DNA of 64,000 nt from Absidia repens (taxonomy: Eukaryota; Mucoromycota; Mucoromycetes; Mucorales; Cunninghamellaceae). The notes below the pieces were generated by a model, which was given only the letters and a program-made list of their open reading frames with translations, did not search any database and was not told the origin of the DNA. The stretch spans positions 372,001-436,000 of the forward strand of contig MCGE01000005.1 in NCBI GenBank assembly GCA_002105175.1, read 5' to 3'. The position numbers and the translations under genes are program-made. Below, piece after piece: positions 1-12,892 of the stretch (position 1 is its first letter; each line of letters opens with the position of its first letter).

Positions 1-733
1 GATGTATAATGTTGAAAGTGCTGACGTCTAGAAACATACTGCCAGGGGATCGTCCTGGTTTCCAAACATGTGGACCATGAAAGAGAGAGAAATAAATCGG
101 GGGAAAATAAATATTCACAGGCGTGGAATTTGAAATCCTTTCTGTGAAAAAGAAAAAAGACTTCAGAATCCCTCTATCTTTCTAGATATAGCATGGATAC
201 GAATGTCATAATAACAACATTATCCACAATAAAGATGCAATTTTGTTTTCCCATTGATATCGATATTTTCGTGTTAACTAACATATGGTACTGTATATAC
301 ATATATCTAAATGTAATATGTGTTGTATTTTTACTAATTGTAGCACATACGTCTTGTTGTGAGGCGATTTCAGTCAACCATGTGTTTTTGCACTCCATCT
401 CCTGGCTTCCAAAAAAAAAAAAAAAAAAAAAAAAAATGAGACGAACGAGGGTGATTTTTCTATAAAAAAAGAAAAAAAAAAAGCACACACACACAATGGT
501 CTGGATGGACGCATAAAAAACATGCGTAGGGACGGACTTATAAAAAGGCATAAAATGTAAACTATTAAAACAACAACTGGGGCATATCTATTGTTGGATA
601 GAGTCTCAGGCACATATGGTAAGCAACCAATTTTCAGGAAACTGATGAAATCTCATAATGCCGAAAAATCAAGCTTCTAATACAATTTCGCCTAGCCTAG
701 ATATACCATATATTAATAATCAATAAGATATCA
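1..733. other. Gene-free stretch with repeat debris
   Basis: No supportable coding exon is seen. Around 90-145 the sequence resembles the right flank of the repeat family at 12380-12425 and 56008-56050 (an A-rich run, then a short 'attcac' segment and a 'gattTGAAAtcc'-like segment). A poly-A run lies near 411-435. The short open frames here are translations of homopolymers and low-complexity DNA. Confidence 0.5.
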
Positions 734-735
734 TA

Positions 736-1659
736 TGGTGCGGCTCACTTATAATGTCAAATATTAGGCATGATCCTAGAAAGCTGATGGCTTTTTAAAA
801 AGTGGCCACCTCAAAAGAACAATGTATAAACATAATAATTCAGACCTTTAAGAACAAGTCGTGTACATCAGTTGTTTTTTTTTTTTTTATAAAAAAAGAA
901 AAACTTATCAGCCATCAAAAAAAGAAGACTTTGGCTGGCTGGCCTAGGATTTGAAACGCATCTGATGTAATAAAAAGGAAAATGATATGTGCATTTATTT
1001 TGTAAAACACCGCGAAAACTGTAAAATATTATACAGAAAACAAGGTACTGTTTTTTGCTCGTTCCCGCTCCCATATTAAGCGTAGTTAATAGGTATAGAT
1101 GTAGATGTAGATGTAGATTGTAAGACTTGCAAATGAGGATTAGTTTATGTATTTTTATTTATTATTTGTACAATAAAAAGTGCCATCCCTTCTATTTTTT
1201 TTTTTTTGTTGTTGTACGGACACACACCCGTTTGTATGTTTCTGCTTATAATAAGCCTATGTATATACATTTAGTAAGACAATCAAAAAATGATAGAAAA
1301 AGGCAAGACAAAGTTTATTCAGTAGTAATTATAACAATGACAACCAATACTAAACTAAGAGGAAGGTTAAGCTAATAGTGGTCCCAAATTCTGGATCCAA
1401 AATGAAAGGGGTTCCCCATGCATCTCGTAAGACCTGAGCTGAAAACCCTTCTAAACTAGTCCTGACACTAATCCTAGTTGAACATCACCTCATTGAGATC
1501 AATGAAATGGCGGTGACTTGAGAAAAAAAAAAAAAAAAAGAAAGAAAGAAAAGGAAAAAAAAAAAAAAAAAGGCTTTAATAGGCACTTTTCAAACTGCGA
1601 TTGAAGTCATAAAATTGAAATGAAAATTGAAAATTTGACATTATAAGTGAGCTGCACCA
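736..1659 (+). mobile_element. Non-autonomous TIR element, family A copy 1 (924 bp)
   Basis: The left terminus (736-762) begins TGGTGCGGCTCACTTATAAT. The right terminus (1633-1659) is its inverted complement over 27 bp with one mismatch. Both ends are flanked by a TA dinucleotide (734-735 and 1660-1661), as expected of a TA target duplication. The interior has no open frame long enough for a transposase, so this is a MITE-like or deletion-derivative element. TA target sites are typical of the Tc1/mariner superfamily, but assignment from TIR and TSD alone is inference. Compared with the copy at 39085, it lacks about 1.08 kb of interior. Confidence 0.85.
1083..1120 (+). repeat. Short TAGATG tandem array
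   Basis: Three to four copies of a 'gtagat' unit lie inside the family A element. The copy at 39085 has a shorter version of the same array near 40550-40570. Confidence 0.6.
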
Positions 1660-1728
1660 TAACACAGAAGTAGTGTTGAATGTTGATGTATCATAAAACG
1701 ATAAAAAATATACCATGAAGGACATTTT

Positions 1729-1734
1729 TTTATT
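1729..1734 (-). terminator. Candidate poly(A) signal of the chitinase gene
   Basis: TTTATT on the plus strand reads AATAAA on the minus strand, about 180 nt downstream of the chitinase stop codon. Confidence 0.35.
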
Positions 1735-1912
1735 GACGAGTAATTGATAAATAAATAAATAAAATCTCGAATAAAAAAATTAGGAAGGAGGGAATACACT
1801 AGTACAGCATCGTTCACACAAAGAGTAAAAAGATAATATCATACTACTAAACTAAAAAGAGGAAGAGTGGGAGGGGTAGTGTACAGTACATAAACATGGG
1901 GCGGCATTTTGT

Positions 1913-2684
1913 TCAGGATTGGAAAGTCATACCAGAAGTAGATGGAGCAATAAAAACACCGCCATTAGCAATGGACCCCTTAATGGTAAAGACTAAATCC
2001 ATAGATTTCTTATGAGGGTTCTTGATTTGCATGGTGACCTTGCTTCCAGATTGGGTAATCTTGCCATTTTGAGCTTCAGTGAGTGACATATGAGGACCAA
2101 GAGCGAAACCTACAACCACTTGAGAGCCAAAAGGTTTGAGATCAGTGCGCCGAGCGTTGATAACGGCAGACCATTCATCATCGGTCGTCGAGACCACCGA
2201 CAATTGTGCTTGAACACGGTTGTTCTTGTAAGGCTTGGGTGCGTTTTTGCTTGAGTCAGACGCAGGAACAATACCTCCGGAAGAAGCAGCACAGGTGTTG
2301 GCAGAACCAGAAGCAGGCTGAGCGCAGTAGATCGAGGAGCCATCTGTAGTGGTGAAACAAGTAAGACCCGAAGGACAACCTTGAACCACCCATTTGCCAT
2401 TCGAGCAGGCTGCAAAAGAGTTGCCGCTGCAGGTGTATTGGTTGTTGGTGGGGCAACTGTCTCCGTTCTTGACACATGTAGATCCACCAGACGTAGGTGA
2501 TGCAGTAACAGGGGATGACGACGTAGATGAGGATATAGGGTGGGCACTGGAGGTTGGTTTACCAGATGAGGTACCTGCTGTTGTGGGATTGCCACCACTA
2601 CCAGATGATCCACTGTGAACCAACTTGGCCACAGCTACAGCCAGGTTTGGAGAAACTTGCGTGTTGCTGTATGTTTGAGAAGCA

Positions 2685-2729
<45 letters not shown>

Positions 2730-3865
2730 ACCATTAGATCTTGTAACTTGAATCATTTTCCCCGCTATTCTCCTTTTTTTTATTTTTTGATCATCATCGT
2801 CGCAACCCAATCCCTTTTTTACATTTTGACACTTACCCCAGAACATCACACCTCCATAGCTACTGTATTTTTGGACGCTAGCCACAGCCGATTGAATTTG
2901 GGCGAAGGTGAGATAACCACTACCAGCAGCGGAAGGGGAACCAGGAAGACCGAGGAAGACCTTAACGTCCTTGTTCTTGGAAACAGTTTTAGCCCAGTTA
3001 TCCCATGTATCAAAATTGAAGTTGTTTCCAGACGGAGTACAGTAATTGTTGTAGAATTGGACAAAGACGGCATCAAAGACGGCATTATTCAAAGCATCAC
3101 CAATCATGGCATCAGGGAAAGGGCATTGAGGAGCAGCGGTAATTAAAAGCTTGTTGTTGGAGAGAGACTTGAGCGCTGTGGATAAAGCTGCATAACCAGT
3201 TGGTCCACCACCTTCAATATCAAAATCAAATCCATCTACGATGGCATCGTCAAAAGGTCGATATTTATGAGTACCACCCCCAAACATATCGTACAAAGTC
3301 TGAGCAAACGTTGTAGCTTGTGCATCAGAGCTAAAACCATAGGAGCCAGCAGCACCACCAAGAGATAATATAATTTTTTTGCCTTTTGATTGACATGTCT
3401 TGATATCTAAGTTGATTCGAAATAAATATTGATTATGAATTTTTTCGTCAACCGATCCAGATCCCTCCTGTTTTGTATTTACCTTTGCCAATAGTGGGGC
3501 AATGCAGAAGTTGAGTGCCATCAAAAGTGGTTTCACATGCATTAGCAAAATTGAGGGAGGGAAGACCGCCAACATTGAATCCAGTAAGGAAGCTGAGAAG
3601 AATGATATCAGTACTGTCATCGCAATAGGTTGCCAAGTTTTGTTGACTTCCGCTTCCTCCGGCACCTGCAGAGTTCTGCCAAAATAAATAAAATCAGTTC
3701 TAGTACAATATTAAATCGAGCAAAAAAGAAAAAGAAAAAACAACTTACTTGACCCCAATATTCAGCAACTGCGTTGGCAGGAATACTAGCAGCTTGGGTA
3801 GTAGAAGAAGCAAGTAGAGCAGTAGCAGCAATTACACTGATGAATCGTTTGCAAGAAATAACCAT
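1913..3865 (-). CDS. Secreted GH18 class III chitinase with C-terminal binding modules
   Basis: Endochitinase predicted to hydrolyse beta-1,4-N-acetylglucosamine polymer outside the cell or in the wall. Four exons: 3749-3865, 3483-3675, 2837-3406 and 1913-2685. All phases agree and give about 550 residues. Residues 1-25 form a signal peptide. The GH18 barrel (about 30-295) has SLGG at 118-121 and the catalytic signature DGFDFDIE at 161-168, with E168 the expected acid. It ends in a conserved W-DASQ, split by the last intron. A Ser/Thr/Pro-rich linker (about 316-362) leads to a six-cysteine module (about 363-413) resembling CBM19. A further cysteine-free module (about 443-550) resembles C-terminal domains of zygomycete chitinases; that last assignment is less certain. 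The final intron has a 40-T tract against its acceptor. Confidence 0.93.
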
Positions 3866-3987
3866 TCTTTTGTATTTTTAAATATAGAAAAAAACAAAAA
3901 TGATAAAAAGAGTGTTTTGGGGATATAAGATATTTTGAAAAATAAAAAAGTGAAGAAAAGAAAAGAGAAAAATGACGATTGAAGACC

Positions 3988-3997
3988 ATTTTATACA
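3988..3997 (-). promoter_or_regulatory. TATA-like box upstream of the chitinase
   Basis: The minus strand reads GTATAAAAT about 125 nt upstream of the chitinase start codon. This is the best TATA-box match in this promoter. Position and sequence are the only support. Confidence 0.45.
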
Positions 3998-4027
3998 ACA
4001 AAAAAAAAACACAATACAAACTCCGCT

Positions 4028-4235
4028 TTCAGGAGGGAGTTCCTTTTACAGCATTGTTATCTATAACAGTATGATTTTCAGGACCCTGTTCTCGTTATTA
4101 CAGGTTTACTTTGACATAATTTTCTGCTTATTATACTGGGAATTGTTGGCGTATACTGTAACAGTAAGTTGATAATAATCACCTTATTAATATCAAATTA
4201 TCAAACCTAAAAAAAAAGGAACTCCCTTCTTTCAT
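4028..4235. mobile_element. Candidate short inverted-repeat element (MITE-like)
   Basis: An AGGAGGGAGTTCCTTTT motif near 4030 recurs as its inverted complement (AAAAAGGAACTCCCTTCT) near 4215-4232. The two enclose about 170 bp of AT-rich DNA with no gene. It lies just upstream of the chitinase promoter. No clear target duplication was identified, so it could also be a chance or regulatory inverted repeat. Confidence 0.4.
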
Positions 4236-5438
4236 TATCCTGGTGATTAATCCTTACGTAAAGTATGAAAAAATTAAAATTATTGAACATGATCTAAGCA
4301 TTGCAATCTTGTCATGCTGGAATAATGTGCATGATTCTCGCCTTGGATTTGTCAGTTGCGGAAAGGTTACACAATATAATCGAGGGTCATTTCTCTAACT
4401 TCGGTAGCGGTGATTGAAATAATGAACGTTGCACGGATACACTTGAAAAATAATAGCCGTTTTTGCCTCACGTTCCTGAAAGGGATTCTTTAATGATCGA
4501 GACAGTATTAATTAACATTAGATAAACGTGTTACTCAAGTACTTTGATAAAAAGAAGAGTACGAAATTTGTTATATAATATAACGTAACAAATGTTGTAT
4601 GTAGCTGTTGTATCCTTTTTCGTTTTCTTTCCCTCAGGACCCAACCTGATGGGTCATTAAAATCCTGGTCATGATGATGATTTTTATGACGATGAGACGA
4701 GGATCGGCATTGCATTTGAAGTGATAATTGAAAAAATAGTAAGCAGATGGAGTCAGTTACTTCCAAATATGAACTTTCCATGGATCTCGTTAACCGGTAT
4801 CCCGATATAGCCGCCTAGTAACCATACAATCCCATACAGATACAACCAAAACAGATAAAATATCATATATATCCATGGGAGAGAAAAAAACATATCGATA
4901 CACAATTCCATTTGCTTATGTCAAAGTAACATGACGTAGAATGTAAAGTATTTTTTTTAATAAAGTATAAATGACTAAAAAATACATGCATAGTGGGGAA
5001 AACATGACCCTGAATATATTTTGTCCTACATATCATACCACTCAAAAGGAAATGAGAGCCCTAGATAGAACGACTGGTAAAATAGTTACTATAGTCTAAT
5101 TATGTAGGTGGATCAGCAAGGTAAACATCATCATATCATATTCAACAAATATCAATCATCATGGGACCCCTCGTTCTTTTGACAATAGGTACACCAATCA
5201 ATACATTTTATTTATCCAAAACTATAAACACAGTAATAGATGATACTATTGTGATTAAACAGGAGACACATAGTTAAATAGAAACGGCACATCAAAAGAA
5301 AAAAAAATTTATTGCATTGATAAAAAAAAAGTAATAACAATAATAATTGGGGAGAGGGGGCATAGATCAAATCAAACAATCATCATCCTATATACACTAG
5401 TACTAAAAATAAACAGCCAAAAAATACTAATCACTAAA
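4236..5438. other. Intergenic, no gene recognised
   Basis: AT-rich DNA between the chitinase upstream region and the 3' end of the Pob3 gene. The short open frames at 4518-5045 have no recognisable features. A minus-strand AATAAA (5308-5313) about 130 nt past the Pob3 stop is a plausible poly(A) signal. Confidence 0.5.
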
Positions 5439-7548
5439 CTATTCTTCATCCGAGTCACCATCCGAGGGACCTTGAACATCCGAGTCGTATTCTTCGGCGA
5501 CATCGCTTGCACTATCGTTGGGTGCAAAATCTTCGTCAGCTATAAAATAAATAAATACAACAATATGAGTAATGAATACAAATGGACTAATTATTACCGT
5601 TGTTCTCTTTTTTTTTCAACTTACGACTTTCTTCATCTTCATCACCCATCATATCTGGATCCATCTTGCTGCGTTTTTTTCGACTTTCGTTCATATCCTC
5701 GTCATCTTCATCGTCATCATCCAATTCCGTATATGTCATCACCGTTTCTTGCACATTTTCGCTCTTGACCTTGATGTTCTTTTGTCGTAAAAAGTCTTCC
5801 AAGCTGGAGTATTCTTCCCGGTTGATGCTGGAGAATTGATAGTCGCTACCGCTCTTCATGTGGAATTTCATGTCAAATGTACGAGAGCTGCCACCCGTTT
5901 GAGTCCCCACACGAGTAAAGTTGACCACACCGATTTCGTTAAATGGAATGAATGTCGTTGGTTTTGGGATGAATAAAAAGCTTTTTTCTAATGGGTACAA
6001 ATAGCCTTCGTTTGCCTTCATTGAACATTTCAAAGCATGAGCACCGTGATGACTAACAGTAATTAAGTTCATAAAGTATAATATATGAGTAATTCAATTT
6101 CTTCTTCTTCTTCTTCTTCTTCTTCTTCTTTTCCATTCTTACCTTCTATAAGTTCCAGGCACTGTGACTTTTCGGCCAGTTAAAGCACGGAAAATGGTAC
6201 TGACAACCTCATAGGTAGGGGCTTCATAGTGTTTTTGGAGCTTGTTTTCGTATTTTTCATCCAGCTTGGTATCATCTAGATTCAGATCAACATCGATTTC
6301 ATCTTCACGCACAAATTGGAATACCAGGAATGGATATTTGGTTTGACCTTGTCTAAGGGGAGGATCCAGACCCATCTATCACAACCGGCGGCATACATTA
6401 AAGGTTAGTAAACGTCACATCTAAACCAACACAATCCATATTGTTTTCCTTCCTCATTTCCTATTTCCGTTCCACTTACCACAAAGAGCACATGAACTTC
6501 ATCAGGTTTGAGTAATAAGAATAGCTTGATGATGTTGGAGTATACGATCTTGTAGTCATAAGTTTTACCACGTAAGCGTAAAAAGTCTTGATACATGTCG
6601 ATATTGTAACGGCCACTATAAATACATAGAAGACATACACATAAAAATGGGTGAGTTCACATCATAAACGCAAAGAAAGATAACACACATACCGAGGTGT
6701 AAGACAGAGGACTTCTTGGAATTGTACAATGTTTTCGGTTGTCATCTGGCTGAATTCCAATTTCGATTTCACATTATCATAAAACACGGCATCCGCGTTG
6801 ACTTCTTCATCATCGGCATCTTCTTCATCAGAGTTATTGTTGCTATCTTTCGCTGCCACTGTTCCAGGGATATAAAATGTCACATCCATCAGTTCATCGA
6901 CTTCCTTTGGGTTCACACCATCAGGAGCAGGCTGGCCAGGATCCACAAAGTTGATGGAAACTTCGTTTTTGCCAGCCTTGTTAGCACCGATCGCTTGGGC
7001 CAAGGGTAATTCAAATAAAGGCTTGTTTGAGACATTGAAGGTCAAGTTGGATCCTACAGTTGGAAATTTGTGAGTATGAGTTAAGCATCAATACAGCAAG
7101 CATTCAGCCAAAAAAAAAAAAAAAAGCGTCATGTGTGTTTACCTTGGAAGTCTGTTTTCCCCCAGTTCCATCCCTTAACGCTAAGTTCTTTGACTTCGAG
7201 ATCCTTCTTGTAAAAAGTCTTAAGAGCATCCTTCACAGCATCGATATCCTACAAAGAAAAAGTTAGTAAAAAAGATCATCTATTGCCAAAGTTCTGTTTT
7301 TGTGTACATACATCACTACGAAATCCATCAAATTTGAGAGTTTGGTTGTCCTTGAGCGATACACGCAATTGATACCCACGAGCCGCTCTAATCCACACAA
7401 ACTTGCGCAAATTATCTGGAGCGAGAACAAAAGGATCACCCGCCGTTCCTTTCCATCCGATACCATTATTGGCTATTCGAAACCGGCCAGAGTGCGATTT
7501 CATACCATTGTGAATAGAGTTGAAGTCAATGTGTTTTCGATCAGACAT
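5439..7548 (-). CDS. POB3: FACT complex subunit Pob3 (SSRP1-type)
   Basis: Nuclear histone chaperone subunit. With Spt16 it loosens and rebuilds nucleosomes during transcription and replication. Seven exons: 7312-7548, 7143-7248, 6693-7053, 6480-6615, 6143-6375, 5625-6052 and 5439-5539. All phases close and give about 533 residues, normal for the fungal form. The N-terminus has the Pob3 pattern (GRFRIANNGIGWKG, FVWIRAARGYQLRV). The middle carries the SSRP1/PH region (TPRGRY, then DMYQDFLRLRGKTYDYKI). Exon 6 has the second PH-like module (YRSHHGAHALKCS). The tail is acidic (DDDDEDDEDMNES, then DSDVQGPSDGDSDEE), and no HMG box follows, as in yeast rather than animals. The partner Spt16 is encoded on the same strand at 31627-35826. 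Exon boundaries are inferred, but every junction is GT-AG. Confidence 0.96.
6100..6130 (+). repeat. TTC microsatellite in a POB3 intron
   Basis: About nine tandem TTC units lie in the intron between exons 5 and 6 of POB3. They read GAA on the coding strand. Confidence 0.8.
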
Positions 7549-7851
7549 GGTGTTTCGTTTCCTTGGTGAATAAGAAATAAATAAAAAATTGGAAGAGAAA
7601 AAAAAAATCTACAGAAGCGCGCGCGTTTTTAATCGGCATTTCAAAACAGTGGCTTTCTTGGACTGTAGGCACAGCAAGCATGACAAGAATATTTTATTGA
7701 GAATAGAAGAGCTAAGTGGATGTAAAGAATATAAAAAAGGGGAAACTAATTATTTTCTAATAATAAAACTAATCTACTAATTATATCGTAAACTAGTATA
7801 TCACCAACCCGATAGGGGTGACCAAGAGTAGTAGAATTCCCATTCAAGTCT

Positions 7852-10829
7852 TCATATAAAAGTTGCTGCATACAGGGTATAAGAGAAACTATCATCTAAT
7901 CCACGACTATATAAATTATCATGATATTGAAGGTATAAACGGCGGCCCGATTGAGTTGAAGTTTCTCCAGTGTTTTGACTATCAAAAGCATATCCAGGAG
8001 GTCGTTCACCATCTCCAGGGAAGTAAGAAGGAAGAGCGTCCATTTCTTGATCTTGGTCCACAATGACTGAATTTGGTAGCTTGGTACGCATGGATCCAAT
8101 TGATTTGTTGACCACATATACATTGCTGTTTTCCATCGGCCCAATATCTTCTTTTAACCTTGATTTGAGAAAATTCATCATCCTTCCGTCCTTGGATTTC
8201 CTATTTTCTTGATATTTCAAGGCACTGTTTCCACCTGAGACACGATTGATGGATCTATGTTTGAAAGGTAGCCCCGCCCCCGAAGGATGTGAGCACATAA
8301 AATTGATACTATAGTAGCAATGTTGATGATAATGTTGACATATTCTCTTACCCTATATACCCGTAACCATTTCTTTTGGCACCTTCAGCAATAAAATTTT
8401 GCACCTCATTGAGATCTGACTATATGAATATCAAACAGAAAATGAGGATAGGACAAAGGAGAAGAAGAAGATCGTGGAAAGCGTTACTTACCAGAGAAGG
8501 ATAAGCTGAGAGAGAGCGATTCACATCTATCGTCGAGACAAAATTGTGTATTAAGTAAATGACTATATATATTGTATTGTAACTTGTAATTTTTTCCTAC
8601 CTTGACTGTGTACACTCACTTCGCGCAGTCGACTTTGAGTAGGGTGGGTCAGCCTATGATCAATATAAAAAAATGTTAGTTTATCATGATTAAATAAAAT
8701 TTAATTTTTACTGACACCTACTTGTAATTCAAACTTTTGATCACGTCGGAGGATCCTTGACCTTTTCGCAGCATTACCATTCCAGGATAAAACTCCAATT
8801 GAAAGAATTCTGGGCACACATACAGTACGCCTTCGACAAAATTATCAGTACGCCGAGTTTCCTATCAATTATAACACTTTAACGATATGATAATCCCATG
8901 TAAAGCTTTCCCGTTTATGCCCTTTTTTAGTTCTTTTTTTATTATTATTATTGGTATTACCTTAAAACCATAATTGAGGTTTGCATCACGACGTTCCCAT
9001 CGTTTCATTTGACATTCTATATCTGATGCTGGAATATTGTCGTCGTGATTGACCACCCTATGCAAATATTTGAGCATGAATTTACGATAGGCCTTGGCAC
9101 AAAGCATATGGACATGAAAGGACACATCTATAACACATATTCAAGAAAAAAAAAATCATAAAAAATAAACAAGATGCATACGCGAATCTTTTTTTTATCC
9201 AAGTTTTATTACCTATCTCTAAAGTCGGTACAGCTTTTCGACGCGTGGATGTGCTGAGTTCTGCCAAAAAGTCGTGGTAGCGCCGGATGGAAGATGCAAA
9301 TCCTTCATACCCCTTCCAGTCAATATCCATTATGGCTTCATAAAACCTTCGATGACGGGCCACACCATGTATCAAGTCAATAGAGAAGGGAGTTGGATTT
9401 CCTTGGTAACTTGTTCGTATAGCATATAAAAGTTCTACAAAATAAAAGTTTATGTGAGTTTTATGATACAGTGATACTAAAATACGTAGTTACCATTTGC
9501 ATCGTACTCATACGATGGTCCAAGGAATTTTAAAAGTTCCTGTATTTGTCGTTCGTAGGCAGTATCCATTTCGTTTTGTGGCACAATCTCTTTGATAGGT
9601 TTGATTTTGGATATCATTTTGTTGACATGACTTTTTTCAGTACCATTAAGTTTCAGTAGGGTTCCACTATTGAAAGTTATCACCAAAGCAATGTCATAAG
9701 CATACATAAGGTTTACTATCTTTAGTATATTTTTTTGTCTGATCGCTACTTACGCCACAGTTGGACCACGTCCACCCTTTCTTGTCAAATCCCCCACCAG
9801 CTTCATTCTAGCAATATCCAAAAAATTGATACATTTAGAGGGACAGCAGTCATGAGGGAAAGGGGTGTTGGTGATACCATATCGATGATCGGCATAGAGT
9901 TTCCTAGAAGAAGAATGATAAATAATTAGTAAAACATCAGCCCACTCAGTAATTTTACACTTACCAAGGCAATTCAATATCATCATCACAGTTATAACAC
10001 GGTCTTTTGTATGTTCCATCGTACATATTTTCAACAGTCAAAGTATATGGCTCATCATCACCGAACACCTTCTTCCATTGAGCCAAGGTATCTTCTGTTG
10101 GACCATCGGAAGTCATTCGCTAGAAGAACAAACAGATCAGTACTTACATTTTATATTTGTGGACAGAGCTAATTATTAACTTACCAAACCCCCTAAAGAG
10201 AATTGTTCGTCAAATACTGTTTCACGGTCAAAACGGAGGACCATATCTTCATAATACCTTGATGGTGATAAAATATGAATATGCCACATGAATGCAATAT
10301 CTAGACACGAAGGGAGGGAGAGAGAGAGAGTAAAAGGTGTGGATAAGTTGCTATGGACTTACAGAGCTAGGGCTAATACATTATCTAGTTACTTACCTAT
10401 GGGAGGAGTTGTGATCCCAATAGTGAAGTTGAATATCCATTTTTCATATCGAACTTCTGCCCTTGCTAGATAATATCTTTGTTCTTGCAATGTCAACGTA
10501 TCGTAATAGGTCCAGAAGCGTTCCAAAAAATTAAGGTAGTAATAGCAACGATCAACAGTGACAATGTGTGATAAGTGAGGGAAAAATCCTTTACCAGGCG
10601 GAGTGGGCGCTGGCCCAGAGAATTTTAAATTGGTCATTGGAGTAAATAATAGATGAATGAGTGTAAACCATTGTAATGTTTTACGAGTTAAAAATACAAG
10701 TTTTTTTATTTTCCCTACGTAGCAGGAAATAGAAACCCCATTTGGAACATTCAAACTCAGTGCGCGACACCCTGCGCAGCCATATGATGGCAGCGGTGTT
10801 ATACGGAATGTAATAGCGGTGCCAATCAT
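7852..10829 (-). CDS. DUF1399 / GRDP-like protein
   Basis: Resembles the glycine-rich-domain-containing protein family (DUF1399), whose biochemical role is poorly known. Twelve exons: 10397-10829, 10185-10300, 9965-10119, 9754-9903, 9494-9666, 9213-9434, 8961-9127, 8722-8861, 8601-8653, 8492-8526, 8352-8419 and 7852-8308. All phases agree, giving about 722 residues. The family hallmark DIAFMWHIHILSPSRYYEDM starts at about residue 145; DUF1399 proteins have 'D-W-HxHxLxP' here. A Cys pair, CYNC, follows near residue 226. The C-terminal 150 residues are polar and probably disordered. The start is uncertain: Met65 (10637) is an alternative that drops a mixed N-terminal segment. The POB3 start lies about 300 nt downstream on the same strand. 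Confidence 0.8.
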
Positions 10830-11839
10830 AAGATTATAATGGTATGGTGATGTTAGATATGTTGTACAGTACAGTAACTTGAACGTTTCAATTTTAACAG
10901 AGCAGTCAGGTGCGTTTAATGTAAAATTATAACTGCTTTCACTCTTCTACCTATTTCACCACTCACTCATAAATATTTAACCGAAATTCCTGCCTTGCGC
11001 ACTTCGCCGAGGAGAATGTTGTGTGAAACATAAGTATTTCGGTTCAACTTCAAACTATCTAATATTAATTCGTTTTTTTTTTCATTTTTTGTATACAGTA
11101 CTACATTGATTATCTACTAATACTCCTTATTTTTCTTCTTATCATCAGATGCAGTTCAGCAATAACAAACGTATTTAATTTCTCGACTATCCTGGAGGGT
11201 TACGTAAATGACACTCACTTAATGCTCCCAGTTTTTTTTTTTTTTGTCACCACCACCTTGACTTACAAAAAAAAAAAAAAAAAAAAAAAACACTAACTGT
11301 CAGAGGGGAAGGGGGGGGGAAGGTCTTTGAAGTGTAATTTCTGATTGACTTAGAAACTACTATCATTTGCGCCATGATAGGCAGCACAATGTGGCTCAAC
11401 TGGCTTCAGCTTTGGGCTTTTTTTAATTTATTGTATCTAAAAAAAAAAAAAAAGGTATATAGAGTACTGTATGTCCAATTTGAATGCTAGGCTGGCAGAA
11501 CGGTCTTGGTTGATTGATATCAATAGTAGACTAGAAACAGCTACATCTTTCATATTGAATGACCTGAGTCGTTCGGGGAGAAAAATGACTTGTATAGGGT
11601 ACTATGTTCATGGTACATTACTAAGTTCATTGATATAGTTGATCAAGTAGTAATAAAGCAACGTTTGATATTAAACTACTTAGGATTGTCGATCAGTCAT
11701 GAGGGTCCCGGAACAATAAATGTCATGAAGCTAGAAAGCAAGTATGTGAAAGGGGACACTCACAAAAGGGTCAAAGTAAGATGTTGTTAGTATATGATGT
11801 AGTCAGTGTAAGGCTATTAAAAAGTGCATATTTTATTTG
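10830..11839. other. Intergenic with homopolymer runs
   Basis: No gene recognised. It contains poly-A/T runs near 11230-11290 and 11440-11455 and a possible short coding relic at 11590-11790 (66 codons, no recognisable domain). A stretch near 11740-11790 resembles 55360-55420, suggesting decayed repeat DNA. Confidence 0.45.
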
Positions 11840-12430
11840 AAGCGAATTGGCTAAATACTATAACTAATGACGCAGGGTTCATTATGACAAGGGATCTGTC
11901 GGGGGTAGCATGAGAAAGGTTACTTGGAGATCTACAGAATGATCAATACTAATCTAAAGCACGGTTGTAAAATGATAGCTGATATATTTTACAAGCCATA
12001 GGGAAGAAAGAATACACAGCTGTTATTGAGGTACAACAACGGTCAACATTAAACAAAAAGGAAGATGGTAAAAAAAAAAAAAAAAAAGGATCTGTTGCTC
12101 AAAAATGAGAAAGACCGATGAGATATTTTTCATTGAGGGATGTAAAGAGACATGTTTTATTCAGATGTAGATACAATCTATGAACAGACTAAGACTAAAC
12201 TAAGCTAAGGAAAACACCAAAAAGCCAACTGTCCATTGAAAGGGTCTCCCCTTGCATCTTGTAATCCCTGAGCTGAAAACGCTTCTAAACCAGTCTTAAC
12301 ACTAATCTAAGTCCATGATTACCCTATAGGGGCCAAACTGTGAGGAATTAAAAGGAAGAAAAAAAAAGAAATGAAAAAATTGGGAGAGAATGATGAATCA
12401 TGTGGGCGGGATTTGAAATGGTTTTTTTCC
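11840..12430 (+). repeat. Family B repeat, copy 1
   Basis: This stretch shares ordered blocks with 23930-24470, 46860-47350 and 55440-56050. The blocks are an 'agggatc..gtagcatgagaaag' region, an A-run, a 'cattgagg.atgtaaagagacat.ttttattcagatgtagata' region, the shared core (about 12238-12310), an A-run, and a 'gggcgggatttgaaat' end near 12410-12425. There is no open frame. The type of element is not evident. Confidence 0.6.
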
Positions 12431-12892
12431 GGCGTCTCGCAGACTGGCTGTCTCACATACTTCCCTCAATAACCATTTTCATTTCAAAAGCACAAAAGGA
12501 GGTTTCAGACGGTGTTGTATTTATATATGTATATCAAGGCATATCAGATTAACGACGTAATTTCCTTTTCCAGTTGATATCGTTATTGCAGTTCCCTATT
12601 GTAAATACATTAGTTATCTTGTGTATATGATATCGCACCCAAGTGAACGAATGCTAATAGTGTGATACATTAATGACACCAGAATTCATAATTGAAAGAT
12701 ATTCAGAACGTTTTTTATTTTCAAGGGTGTTTCAAGTTTGATGTAGTCTATCAGCGATGTAACATGGGTTAGCGTTTGCATAATCTATGTGGTTGTTTTT
12801 ACATGGGACAGCCATTAGAAGTAGTCTATTTTATATTTAAATCTTTTCTGAATTTTTTTTTTATCTGCTTTTGACTTTTTTATTGAAAAAGA
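12431..12892 (+). other. Upstream region of the F-box gene
   Basis: No coding signal seen. The last 50 nt before the start codon are T-rich, as expected of a fungal 5' leader. Confidence 0.4.

Noticed and set aside
193..613. Overlapping small open frames on both strands
   Set aside because: They consist mostly of Phe/Lys strings from T and A homopolymers and share no recognisable motif.
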